DNA from: Streptomyces spinosisporus
GTDB lineage: Bacteria; Actinomycetota; Actinomycetes; Streptomycetales; Streptomycetaceae
Reading direction: 5' to 3'
Length of the DNA: 64,000 nucleotides
Assembly (NCBI RefSeq): GCF_022698145.1
Contig: NZ_JALDAX010000023.1
Location: forward strand, 52,481 to 116,480
The notes under the pieces are model-generated. The model was given only the letters and a program-made list of their open reading frames with translations, made no database searches and was not told the origin of the DNA. The position numbers and the translations under genes were made by a program. Each line of letters opens with the position of its first letter. Within the stretch, counting starts at the first letter, position 1. Below are positions 53,191-61,122 of the stretch, piece after piece.

Positions 53191-53264
53191 CCCCGGTGGC
53201 CGCAAGGCCTGCGCGACGCGAAGCGCATCCCGCGGCGCCCCCGGGGCCCCTACACCCCCCCGAC

Positions 53265-54335
53265 TCAAATGACCTTCAACCGCACCAACGCCCCCAACGT
53301 CACCGCCCCCGGCACCAGCGGCAGCCACACCGTGATGATCCGATACGTGAGCACCACGGCCGTCGCCAGGGCGGCCGGGGCCCCGGCCGCCACCAGGGCC
53401 ACGATCAGGGCCGCCTCCACCGAGCCGATCCCGCCCGGTGTCGGCACCACAGCGACCGCGACCGTCGCCGCCAGATAGGCCACCGCCATGTGTACGGGCG
53501 GTACCGGCAGCCCGAGCGAGAGGCCGACCAGGACCAGCCCGGCCGCCTGCAGCGCGGGGAAGGCGAGCGAACCACCCCAGAGGGCGAGTGCACGGGACGG
53601 ACGGGTGTGCACCGAGCGCAGTTCGCCCAGCGCCGTGCGCAGGAACGACAGTGCGGCCGTACGTACTCGTCGTACGAGAGACAGCAGCACCGCGGCGACG
53701 GCCGCGACCGCGACGATCGCCAGCAGCAGCGGCCCCACCGAGCCGGGCGGCAGCAGGCTGCCGAAGTGGAGCGCGTCGGGGAAGGCGAGCAGGAGGGCGA
53801 TCAAGAGGGTCACCCGGGTGACCGATTCCGCCAGCAGATACAGCGCCAGCGCGGCGGAGGAACGGGCGAGCGGAATGCCGCACACCGTCATGAAGCGCAG
53901 ATTGACCGCGCCCGCGCCGAGCCCGGTCGGCAGCAGATGGTTGGCGGAACCCGCCGCGAACTGCGTGGCGAGCAGCCGCCTCCTGGGCAGCCGGTCGACG
54001 ACCGCACCCTGCCGGGTGAAAGCGGCCGCCACCCAGGTCAGACAGGTGGCACCGGCCGCCGCGAGCAGCCAGGGCCACTCGGCCGCCCGCAGCTGGCCGA
54101 AGCCCTCGGCGAGAACGGCCCGGTGCTGCACGGCGACGACGGCGACGAGCAGAAGCGGAACCAGGCACAGGATCTGGCGGACCGGGACGCGACGGGGGAA
54201 CCGTCCCGGCGGGGGGCCTTGGGGGAGTTGAACCGCAGTCACATCTGAAGAGGTTCTCCGCACCCCGCCAACTGCGGGTTGCGGAATCGCGGACAGCGTC
54301 TTACGTACGGGAAGCGGGTGGGGAGGCAGTGCCAT
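53265..54335 (-). CDS. Lysylphosphatidylglycerol synthase/flippase-like membrane protein (UPF0104/YbhN type)
   Basis: A 356-residue integral membrane protein with about eight hydrophobic helices. Family marks: L-L-A-T-Q-F-A-A-G-S-A-N-H-L-L-P-T-G-L-G-A-G near residue 130 and the terminal V-V-P-T-P-G-G-I-G-S-V-E-A near 290. These appear in the membrane domain shared by MprF-type flippases and glycan-associated UPF0104 proteins. The catalytic lysyl-transferase half is absent. Substrate unknown. Start ATG 54335 with GGACC close by; the frame opens further upstream only through the 18-bp repeats. Confidence 0.82.
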   Translation of the reverse strand: MALPPHPLPVRKTLSAIPQPAVGGVRRTSSDVTAVQLPQGPPPGRFPRRVPVRQILCLVPLLLVAVVAVQHRAVLAEGFGQLRAAEWPWLLAAAGATCLTWVAAAFTRQGAVVDRLPRRRLLATQFAAGSANHLLPTGLGAGAVNLRFMTVCGIPLARSSAALALYLLAESVTRVTLLIALLLAFPDALHFGSLLPPGSVGPLLLAIVAVAAVAAVLLSLVRRVRTAALSFLRTALGELRSVHTRPSRALALWGGSLAFPALQAAGLVLVGLSLGLPVPPVHMAVAYLAATVAVAVVPTPGGIGSVEAALIVALVAAGAPAALATAVVLTYRIITVWLPLVPGAVTLGALVRLKVI

Positions 54336-54364
54336 GGGGTCCTTCGTGCGGGGGACGGAGCGGC

Positions 54365-54458
54365 GGGAGGAGGTGTTGACCGCAACAACGGTCTCGATCT
54401 CAACAGCGGTGTCGACCTCAACAACGGTGTTGACCTCAACAACGCTCGAGGTTCTAGG
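54365..54458 (+). promoter_or_regulatory. 18-bp repeat array in the promoter of the ABC exporter
   Basis: CAACAACGGTGTTGACCT-type units start at 54383, 54401, 54419 and 54437 (exact 18-bp period), with a partial unit before them. The junctions create GTTGA-cc-TCAAC inverted repeats and TTGACC hexamers. A TTGACC at 54430-54435 lies 17 bases before TCTAGG (54453-54458), so the last units overlap a plausible promoter whose transcript would start at or just before the ATG at 54468. Clustered operators for a repressor or activator are a reasonable reading. Confidence 0.55.
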
Positions 54459-54467
54459 TTCTCTCCC

Positions 54468-56375
54468 ATGAGCATGGAGACCACAGCGTGGACACAACTG
54501 CACAGTGTCATGACCGCCCAGCAGGAACGGCAGCCTGTGGCGCGTGCCACGCTCCGCCGTATCGCCGCCTTCGCCCGCCCGCACCGCGCCCGTATGGCGC
54601 AGTTCGTGCTGCTCGGGGTGGCGACGGCACTGCTCGCCGTCGCCACCCCCGTACTGGCCGGCCGCGTCGTCGACGCGATCGTGTCGGGCGACGACGAGGG
54701 CAGGGTCGTACGCCTTGCCCTGCTCATCGCGCTGATCGCGGTCGTGGAGGCGGCCCTCGGCATCCTCGGCCGCAGGCTTTCGGCGACGCTCGGCGAGGGG
54801 CTCATCCTCGATCTGCGGACAGCTGTGTTCGATCATGTGCAGCGCATGCCGGTCGCGTTCTTCACACGCACACGTACGGGCGCGCTGGTCTCCCGTCTCA
54901 ACAACGACGTCATCGGCGCCCAGCGTGCCTTCAGCAACACCCTGTCCGGAGTGGTCACCAACCTGGTCACCCTGGTGCTCACGCTCGCCGTGATGCTCAC
55001 TCTGTCCTGGCAGATCACCCTGCTCGCGCTCGTCCTGCTCCCGGTGTTCGTGGTGCCCGCGCGGCGCATGGGCAGGCGGATGGCCCGGATGCAGCGCGAG
55101 GCGGCCGAGCTGAACGCAGCCATGGGCACCCGGATGACCGAGCGGTTCTCCGCGCCCGGAGCCACCCTGGTCAAGCTCTTCGGGCGGCCCGAGGAGGAGT
55201 CGGTGGAGTTCGCGGCGCGCGCCCGCCGGGTCGCCGAGATCGGCGTACGGACGGCCACCGCCCAGTCGGTGTTCATCACCGCCCTGACCCTGGTCTCCTC
55301 ACTGGCCCTCGCCCTGGTCTACGGCCTCGGCGGCTGGTTCGCCCTGCGCGGCAGCCTGGAGCCGGGCGCGGTGGTGTCGCTGGCGCTGCTGCTGACCCGT
55401 ATGTACGCCCCGCTCACCTCCCTCGCCGGCGCCCGGGTCGAGGTGATGAGCGCCCTGGTCAGCTTCGAACGGGTCTTCGAGGTGCTCGACCTCAAGCCCC
55501 TGATCGAGCAGAAACCCGACGCCCGGGCCGTGCCCGAAGGCCCGGTCTCCGTCGAGTTCGACGACGTCCGCTTCGGCTACCCGTCCGCCGACAAGGTCTC
55601 CCTCGCCTCCCTGGAGGAGGTCGCCTCCCTCGACACCCGCGGCGGCGCCGAGGTCCTGCACGGCATCTCCTTCCGCGCCGAACCGGGCGAGACGATCGCC
55701 CTGGTCGGCTCCTCCGGCGCGGGCAAGTCGACCATCGCGCAACTCCTGCCGCGCCTGTACGACGTGGACGAGGGCGCCGTACGCATCGGCGGGATCGACG
55801 TACGCGACCTCACGGCCGACTCGCTGCGGGCCACCCTCGGCATGGTCACCCAGGACGGCCACCTCTTCCACGACACGGTCCGCGCCAACCTGCTGCTGGC
55901 CGCCCCCAAGGCGACCGAGGAAGAACTGTGGGAGGCGCTGCGCCGCTCCCGCCTCGACGATCTCGTACGGTCCCTGCCGGACGGCCTGGAGACGGTGGTC
56001 GGCGAGCGCGGCTACCGCCTCTCCGGCGGCGAACGCCAGCGCATGACCATCGCCCGCCTGCTGTTGGCCCGCCAGCGCGTCGTCATCCTCGACGAGGCCA
56101 CCGCCCACCTCGACAACACCTCGGAGGCCGCAGTCCAGGAAGCCCTCGCCGAGGCCCTGGAGGGCCGCACCGCAGTCGTCATCGCCCACCGCCTCTCCAC
56201 CGTGCGCGCGGCAGACCTGATCCTGGTGATCGAGGCCGGGCTGGTGGTCGAACGGGGAACGCACGAGGAACTGCTCGCGGCCGACGGCCGCTACGCCGAG
56301 CTGTACCGGACGCAGTTCGAGGAACGGGCGGAGGGGGCGACGCCGCTCGAATCGGCGGGGGAAGCGGTGGCGTAG
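54468..56375 (+). CDS. ABC transporter, fused permease-ATPase (exporter)
   Basis: A 635-residue half-transporter of the lipid/multidrug exporter type, expected to homodimerise. Residues 35-330 hold six transmembrane helices with the V-P-x-x-F-F-T-R-T-R-T-G-A-L-V-S-R coupling motif near 132. The ATPase has Walker A (V-G-S-S-G-A-G-K-S-T near 412), signature L-S-G-G-E-R-Q-R and Walker B (V-V-I-L-D-E-A-T-A-H-L-D). ATG 54468 lacks a clear ribosome-binding site and lies 10 bases past a possible -10 box, so leaderless translation is possible; ATG 54510 is an alternative. Confidence 0.88.
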   Translation: MSMETTAWTQLHSVMTAQQERQPVARATLRRIAAFARPHRARMAQFVLLGVATALLAVATPVLAGRVVDAIVSGDDEGRVVRLALLIALIAVVEAALGILGRRLSATLGEGLILDLRTAVFDHVQRMPVAFFTRTRTGALVSRLNNDVIGAQRAFSNTLSGVVTNLVTLVLTLAVMLTLSWQITLLALVLLPVFVVPARRMGRRMARMQREAAELNAAMGTRMTERFSAPGATLVKLFGRPEEESVEFAARARRVAEIGVRTATAQSVFITALTLVSSLALALVYGLGGWFALRGSLEPGAVVSLALLLTRMYAPLTSLAGARVEVMSALVSFERVFEVLDLKPLIEQKPDARAVPEGPVSVEFDDVRFGYPSADKVSLASLEEVASLDTRGGAEVLHGISFRAEPGETIALVGSSGAGKSTIAQLLPRLYDVDEGAVRIGGIDVRDLTADSLRATLGMVTQDGHLFHDTVRANLLLAAPKATEEELWEALRRSRLDDLVRSLPDGLETVVGERGYRLSGGERQRMTIARLLLARQRVVILDEATAHLDNTSEAAVQEALAEALEGRTAVVIAHRLSTVRAADLILVIEAGLVVERGTHEELLAADGRYAELYRTQFEERAEGATPLESAGEAVA

Positions 56376-56550
56376 GGCCGACGCAGCTCGAATCCGCGGC
56401 AGAGCCCGCGGCGCGCGGCCGACGTGATCCAGATCGCGTCGCCCGCGAGCCCGGCGCCATAGGCACGGAACGATCGCCCGCCGTACCCTGTGCGACGTCG
56501 GCGCGTACCCGCCCGGGACGCGACCCTCTTCACCACGGGAGCCCCAGCCC

Positions 56551-56970
56551 ATGCTGCGCACCATGTTCAAGTCCAAGATCCACCGCGCCACCGTCACCCA
56601 GGCCGACCTGCACTACGTCGGCTCCGTGACCATCGACGCGGACCTGCTCGACGCCGCCGACCTGTTGCCCGGTGAGCTGGTGCACATCGTCGACATCACC
56701 AACGGCTCGCGTCTGGAGACGTATGTCATCGAGGGCGAGCGGGGCTCGGGCGTGATCGGGATCAACGGCGCCGCCGCGCATCTCGTGCACCCCGGCGACC
56801 TGGTGATCATCATCAGCTACGCCCAGGTGACCGACGCGGAGGCCAGGGCGCTTCAGCCCCGGGTCGTGCACGTGGACCGCGACAACCGCATCGTGGCGCT
56901 CGGCGCCGACCCGGCCGAGCCGGTGCCGGGCTCGGACCAGGAGCGCAGCCCGCAGGCCGCCTTGGCCTGA
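56551..56970 (+). CDS. panD: Aspartate 1-decarboxylase
   Basis: A 139-residue pyruvoyl enzyme that makes beta-alanine from L-aspartate for pantothenate and CoA. The opening M-x-R-T-M-F-K-S-K-I-H-R-A-T-V-T and the self-cleavage site Y-V-G-S-V-T-I-D (Gly24-Ser25, with Ser25 becoming the pyruvoyl group) are diagnostic. G-E-R-G-S-G-V-I-G-I-N-G-A-A-A is the conserved barrel segment. No other pantothenate gene is adjacent. Confidence 0.97.
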   Translation: MLRTMFKSKIHRATVTQADLHYVGSVTIDADLLDAADLLPGELVHIVDITNGSRLETYVIEGERGSGVIGINGAAAHLVHPGDLVIIISYAQVTDAEARALQPRVVHVDRDNRIVALGADPAEPVPGSDQERSPQAALA

Positions 56971-57001
56971 CCAGTACCGACCCCGGACCAGGAGCGTGCC
57001 C

Positions 57002-57355
57002 ATGAGCGACATCGAGATCCGCGACGACCGGGCGGCGGGCCGCCTGGAGGCGACCGGCGACGGCACGGACGGCGAAGTCGTCGGCCACGTCGAGTACTTC
57101 GTCCTCGAATCGCCCGCGCGCGCCCTGGTCCCCGTCCACACCATCGTCGAGCCGGCCCACGAGGGGAAGGGCATCGCGGGCTCCCTCGCCCGTGAGCTCT
57201 ACGCCATCGCCGAGCGCGAGGGCATCGTCGTCGCCCCGCTGTGCCCCTACGTCGTCAAGTGGGCCCAGCGCCACCCCGACGAGGCACCGGCCGCCGACCC
57301 GGAACTGCTGCGGGCGGCGAAGCAGTGGCTGGCGGAGCACCCGGACCGGTTCTGA
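57002..57355 (+). CDS. GNAT-type N-acetyltransferase (YjdJ/GNAT_2 family)
   Basis: A 117-residue, single-domain protein matching the small Gcn5-related group (PF14542 type). V-H-T-I-V-E-P-A-H-E-G-K-G-I-A-G-S-L-A near residue 40 is the acetyl-CoA pyrophosphate loop. V-V-A-P-L-C-P-Y-V near 80 (with the family's conserved Cys-Pro-Tyr) and K-W-A-Q-R-H-P end the domain. GGAGCG precedes ATG 57002, 31 bases after panD, so they may be co-transcribed. Acceptor unknown. Confidence 0.85.
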   Translation: MSDIEIRDDRAAGRLEATGDGTDGEVVGHVEYFVLESPARALVPVHTIVEPAHEGKGIAGSLARELYAIAEREGIVVAPLCPYVVKWAQRHPDEAPAADPELLRAAKQWLAEHPDRF

Positions 57356-57500
57356 CAGGCCGCCTCGGGCCCAACGGCCGACCGACCGTCGGGCCCGGCA
57401 CTTCGAGGGGACCGTCCGGCCCCCGTCCGGCCCCGCCCGCACTGCGCGGGTGATGCCGTAGGCAGGACGCTGGAGGCCAGTGCACGGTCGAGGAGGCTGC

Positions 57501-57959
57501 ATGGCTGACCAGCAGGAGAAGTCGGACCGCATCGTGGTCGGGGTGGACGGGTCGGACGCGTCGAAGCAGGCCCTTCGCTGGGCCGCCCGTCAGGCGGAAC
57601 TCACCAAGGGTGTGGTGGAGGCGGTGGCTGCCTGGAACATCCCGCACCTCTACGGCGCCCGCGCCTGGCTGCCCCCGTCCAGCACGGAGGAAGCGGCTCT
57701 GAAGGACCGCGCGCACAAGGAACTGTCGGACGCCGTCGAGGAGACCCTCGGAGCCACACCACCGGTCGAGGTACGCACCGAGGTGCGCTACGGCACCGCC
57801 GCCGGTGTGCTCATCGACGCCTCCCGTGACGCGGCCGTGCTCGTGGTGGGCAGCCGGGGCCTCGGAGGCTTCTCCGGGCTGCTGTTGGGATCAGTGGCAC
57901 AGCACTGCGTTCAGCATGCTGCTTGTCCGGTCCTCGTGGTCCGCGACGCCGGACAATAG
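57501..57959 (+). CDS. Universal stress protein (UspA family)
   Basis: A 152-residue single Usp domain. V-V-G-V-D-G-S-D-A-S near residue 13 opens it. The ATP-binding signature V-G-S-R-G-L-G-G-F-S-G-L-L-L-G-S-V near 118 matches G-x2-G-x9-G-[ST] of the nucleotide-binding class. GAGGAGG precedes ATG 57501. Such proteins are induced by hypoxia or stress; the alcohol dehydrogenase and sugar-oxidation genes downstream would fit an energy-stress group. Confidence 0.92.
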   Translation: MADQQEKSDRIVVGVDGSDASKQALRWAARQAELTKGVVEAVAAWNIPHLYGARAWLPPSSTEEAALKDRAHKELSDAVEETLGATPPVEVRTEVRYGTAAGVLIDASRDAAVLVVGSRGLGGFSGLLLGSVAQHCVQHAACPVLVVRDAGQ

Positions 57960-57962
57960 GCC

Positions 57963-58076
57963 CCCGGTGGTCTCAGCCCCCGGTGGATTCAGCACCCCCC
58001 GGGTGGTCTCAGCCCCCCGGTGGATTCAGCACCCTCCGAGTGGTCTCAGCCCCCCGGTGGTCCCAGCAACCCCCTG
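57963..58076 (+). repeat. Alternating GGTGGTCTCAGC / GGTGGATTCAGC repeat
   Basis: TGGTCTCAG occurs at 57968, 58004 and 58041, and TGGATTCAG at 57984 and 58021, giving a composite unit of 36-37 bp repeated nearly three times. It directly follows the universal stress protein stop. The repeat keeps an upstream frame open into the dehydrogenase, but that extension is not plausible protein. Confidence 0.75.
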
Positions 58077-58195
58077 ATGGTCTCGGCGGCCCTTTTCACT
58101 GGAAAGCACCAAACGCCGCGGCGGCCGGATCGCGGACCGGCACCGTCCCGGGGAGTGTGGGTACCGCAGCGGCGCACTCTCAGGAGGACCAGGGC

Positions 58196-59245
58196 ATGAA
58201 AGCATTCGTGATGAAGGAGATCGGGCGGGTGGCCTTCATGGACAAGCCCGTCCCGCAGCCGGGTCCGGCCGACGCCGTCGTACGGACGACCCGGGCCCTG
58301 ATCTGCACCTCCGACTCCCACACCGTCCAGGGCGGCATCGGGCCCCGGGAGAACCTGACACTGGGGCACGAAGCGGTCGGCATCGTGGACGTCGTCGGCA
58401 GCGAGGTGAAGGACTTCCGGCCGGGCGACCGGGTGCTGGTCGGCGCCATCACGCCCGACTGGGGCGACCTGGCCGCCCAGAACGGCTACCCCTCGCAGTC
58501 CGGGGGACCTCTCGGGGGCTTCAAGTTCGCGAACTCCAAGGACGGGGTGTTCGCCGAGTACTTCCATGTGAACGACGCCGATGCCAATCTCGCCAAGATC
58601 CCCGACGGCATCTCCGACGAGGACGCGGTCTACTGCGCCGACATGCTCTCCACCGGATTCATGGGTGCCGAGCACGGCAACATCCCGATGGGCGGCACCG
58701 TGGCCGTTCTCGCGCAGGGTCCGGTCGGGCTCATGGCGACGGCAGGGGCCAGACTGCGCGGCGCCGGCCTGGTCATCGGGGTCGAATCGGTCCCGAGCCG
58801 GCAGAAACTCGCGCAGCTCTACGGCGCGGACGTGATCGTCGACTTCACCAGCGAGGACGTCGTCGAGCGCATCCTCGAACTGACCGGGGGACAGGGCGTC
58901 GACACCGCCATCGAGGCACTCGGCGCGGAGGTGACGTTCCAGACCGCGGTCAAGGTCACCAAGCCGGGCGGGACGATCTCCAACACCGGCTACTTCGGTG
59001 AAGGCGAGTTCGTCGGCATCCCGCGTGCCGAATGGGGCGTGGGCATGGCGGACAAGACCATCGCGACCGGTCTGTGCCCCGGCGGCAGACTGCGCATGCA
59101 GCGCCTGCTCCAGGTGCTGGAGACGAGGCGCGTCGACCCCTCGCACCTGACGACCCATGAGTTCCCCTTCGACGAGATGGAGCGCGCCTTCGAGGTCTCC
59201 GACAAGAAGCTCGAAGACGTCGTCAAAGTGATGATCACCTTCTAG
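58196..59245 (+). CDS. Zinc-dependent alcohol dehydrogenase (secondary-alcohol type)
   Basis: A 349-residue medium-chain dehydrogenase close to the Clostridium/Thermoanaerobacter isopropanol dehydrogenases, starting M-K-A-F-V-M-K-E-I-G. Catalytic zinc ligands are Cys in L-I-C-T-S-D (about residue 37), His in G-H-E-A (about 60) and Asp in Y-C-A-D-M (about 150). The structural-zinc cysteine cluster is absent, as in that subfamily. The cofactor loop ends V-I-G-V-E-S, an acidic residue that favours NAD+ over NADP+. AGGAGG lies upstream. It would interconvert secondary alcohols and ketones. Confidence 0.9.
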   Translation: MKAFVMKEIGRVAFMDKPVPQPGPADAVVRTTRALICTSDSHTVQGGIGPRENLTLGHEAVGIVDVVGSEVKDFRPGDRVLVGAITPDWGDLAAQNGYPSQSGGPLGGFKFANSKDGVFAEYFHVNDADANLAKIPDGISDEDAVYCADMLSTGFMGAEHGNIPMGGTVAVLAQGPVGLMATAGARLRGAGLVIGVESVPSRQKLAQLYGADVIVDFTSEDVVERILELTGGQGVDTAIEALGAEVTFQTAVKVTKPGGTISNTGYFGEGEFVGIPRAEWGVGMADKTIATGLCPGGRLRMQRLLQVLETRRVDPSHLTTHEFPFDEMERAFEVSDKKLEDVVKVMITF

Positions 59246-59292
59246 CGACCCGCTGTCACATGCCCTGTCCGGCGCCGAGCAAGTGAGGTGGC

Positions 59293-61122
59293 ATGCACGA
59301 TCCCGACCCCCCGTTCCGGCCGGTCCGAAGCCGCGACGGCTATCTGCCGCTGGAGGATCTCGGCCTCATCGGGGACGGAATGACCACCGCTCTCGTGGGC
59401 CTCGACGGCTCCATCCCGTGGATGTGCCTGCCCCGCTTCGACAGCGAGCCCTTGTTCTGCGGTCTCCTGGACCACGCACGGGGCGGCCACTTCACCCTGG
59501 CGCCGGAGGACCTCACGGAGGCGCGACAGCTCTACCAGCCGGACACCGGCGTCCTGACCACCGAGCTGCGCGGCCGCACCGGCCTGGTGCGCGTCACCGA
59601 CGCGCTGGCCCTGCGCTCCGGCGCCGACCTCACCGACGACGCACCGGCCGACCGGGCCGAACTCGTGCGCTCGGCGGTCGTGCTGGACGGAAGCGTCCGC
59701 CTGCGCGCGGAGCTGGAGCCCCGAGGCGGCGCACAGGTCCGCGCCCTGTCCAGCGGACTGGAGCTGCGCCCCTCCCGACGGCCGGACCTGCGCCTCCACC
59801 TGCGCTCCAACCGCCCCCTGACCGGCCTGCACGGCACGCACGAACTGCACCAGGGCGACCGCCTCGACCTCGTGCTGTCCTGGGGCCGCTTCCACCGCCA
59901 CCATCGCTTCGACACCGACACGATGCTGCAGGCCACCGCCGATGCATGGCGGCGCTGGATGCGGCACTTCGACTACGGCGGTCCCGAGGAGCCCCTGGTC
60001 CGGCGGGCCGCGATCACCCTGAAGCTGTGCGACGACTGGGTCAACGGCTCCCTGGTCGCCGCACCCACCTCCTCCCTGCCCGCCCCCATCGGCGGCATCC
60101 GCAACTGGGACTACCGCTACGCCTGGATCCGCGACGCCGCCTACGCCGTGTTCGCCCTGCGCCGCATCGGCTTCCGCGGCGAGGCCGACGCCTTCCTCGG
60201 CTGGGTCCTCGACGCCTTCGAGTACAGCGGTCGGCCGCGGATCATGTACGGCCTCGGCGGCGGGCTCGTACCGGACGAGGTCGAGGACGCAGAGCTGGAG
60301 GGCTACCGGCGCTCCGCCCCGGTGCGCTGGGGCAACGGCGCCGCCGACCAGCGCCAGCACGACGTCTACGGCGAGATCCTGGACTGTGCCCATCAGTGGC
60401 TGCGCTCCGGCGGTGAGATCCAGCCCCCGCTGTGGGCGAGCCTCGCGCGGCTCGCCGACGCCGCCGAACAGGCCTGGCGCCAGCCGGACCAGGGCATCTG
60501 GGAAGTACGCAGCGAGGGCCGGGTGTTCACCTACTCGGCCGGGCTGTGCCAGGTGGCCCTGGACCGGGCCGCGCAGATCGGCGAGCGGCTCGGGCTGGCC
60601 GGGCGGGTCGCCGAGTGGCGGGCCTCGGCGGACGAGTTGCGCCGGCTCGTGCTCGAGCAGTCCTGGGACGAGAAGGCCCAGACCCTCAGCGCGCACCTGG
60701 ACGGGGGCGGTCTGCTGGACGCGAGTCTGCTCGCGCTCCCGCTGCGTCATGTGGTGCCGGCCGATCACCCGCGGATGGTGGCGACGGCCAAGGCCGTCGC
60801 CGAGCGGCTGTCGGCGGGCGACGGGCTGCTCTACCGCTACCTCCACGAGGAGTCCCCCGACGGCCTCGCCGGCGACGAGGGCGCCTTCGTGCTGTGCAGT
60901 TTCTGGCTGGTCGACAACCTGATCGGACAGGGCCGGATCGAGGAGGCCGAAGAGCTGTACGCCTCGCTGTGCGCCCGCAGCAGCCCGCTGGGGCTGCTGT
61001 CGGAGCAGATCAACCCCACCACAGGAGAGTTCATGGGCAACTTCCCGCAGGCGTTCAGCCACATCGGCGTCATCGCCAGTGGCGTGAACCTCGCCCGGGC
61101 GAAGGCAGGCGTGCGCAGATGA
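59293..61122 (+). CDS. Glycoside hydrolase family 15 (glucoamylase/trehalase-like)
   Basis: A 609-residue cytoplasmic GH15 protein. An N-terminal beta-sandwich (residues 1-220; L-E-D-L-G-L-I-G-D-G and D-G-S-I-P-W-M-C near 30) is followed by the (alpha/alpha)6 barrel: N-W-D-Y-R-Y-A-W-I-R-D-A near 275, Q-P-D-Q-G-I-W-E-V-R near 400 (general acid Glu) and the end L-S-E-Q-I-N-P-T-T-G-E near 575 (base Glu). Family members cleave alpha-glucosides such as trehalose or maltooligosaccharides to glucose. The stop overlaps the G6PD-like start (ATGA), implying released glucose enters the oxidative pentose route. Confidence 0.9.
   Translation: MHDPDPPFRPVRSRDGYLPLEDLGLIGDGMTTALVGLDGSIPWMCLPRFDSEPLFCGLLDHARGGHFTLAPEDLTEARQLYQPDTGVLTTELRGRTGLVRVTDALALRSGADLTDDAPADRAELVRSAVVLDGSVRLRAELEPRGGAQVRALSSGLELRPSRRPDLRLHLRSNRPLTGLHGTHELHQGDRLDLVLSWGRFHRHHRFDTDTMLQATADAWRRWMRHFDYGGPEEPLVRRAAITLKLCDDWVNGSLVAAPTSSLPAPIGGIRNWDYRYAWIRDAAYAVFALRRIGFRGEADAFLGWVLDAFEYSGRPRIMYGLGGGLVPDEVEDAELEGYRRSAPVRWGNGAADQRQHDVYGEILDCAHQWLRSGGEIQPPLWASLARLADAAEQAWRQPDQGIWEVRSEGRVFTYSAGLCQVALDRAAQIGERLGLAGRVAEWRASADELRRLVLEQSWDEKAQTLSAHLDGGGLLDASLLALPLRHVVPADHPRMVATAKAVAERLSAGDGLLYRYLHEESPDGLAGDEGAFVLCSFWLVDNLIGQGRIEEAEELYASLCARSSPLGLLSEQINPTTGEFMGNFPQAFSHIGVIASGVNLARAKAGVRR

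Noticed and set aside
54279..54467. Upstream extension of the ABC exporter including N-N-G-V-D-L repeats
   Set aside because: The repeats are open on both strands and resemble a promoter array; the transporter fold begins normally after 54468.
57923..58195. Upstream extension of the alcohol dehydrogenase through the GGTGG repeats
   Set aside because: Homologues begin M-K-A-F-V-M-K at 58196, where AGGAGG provides the ribosome-binding site.
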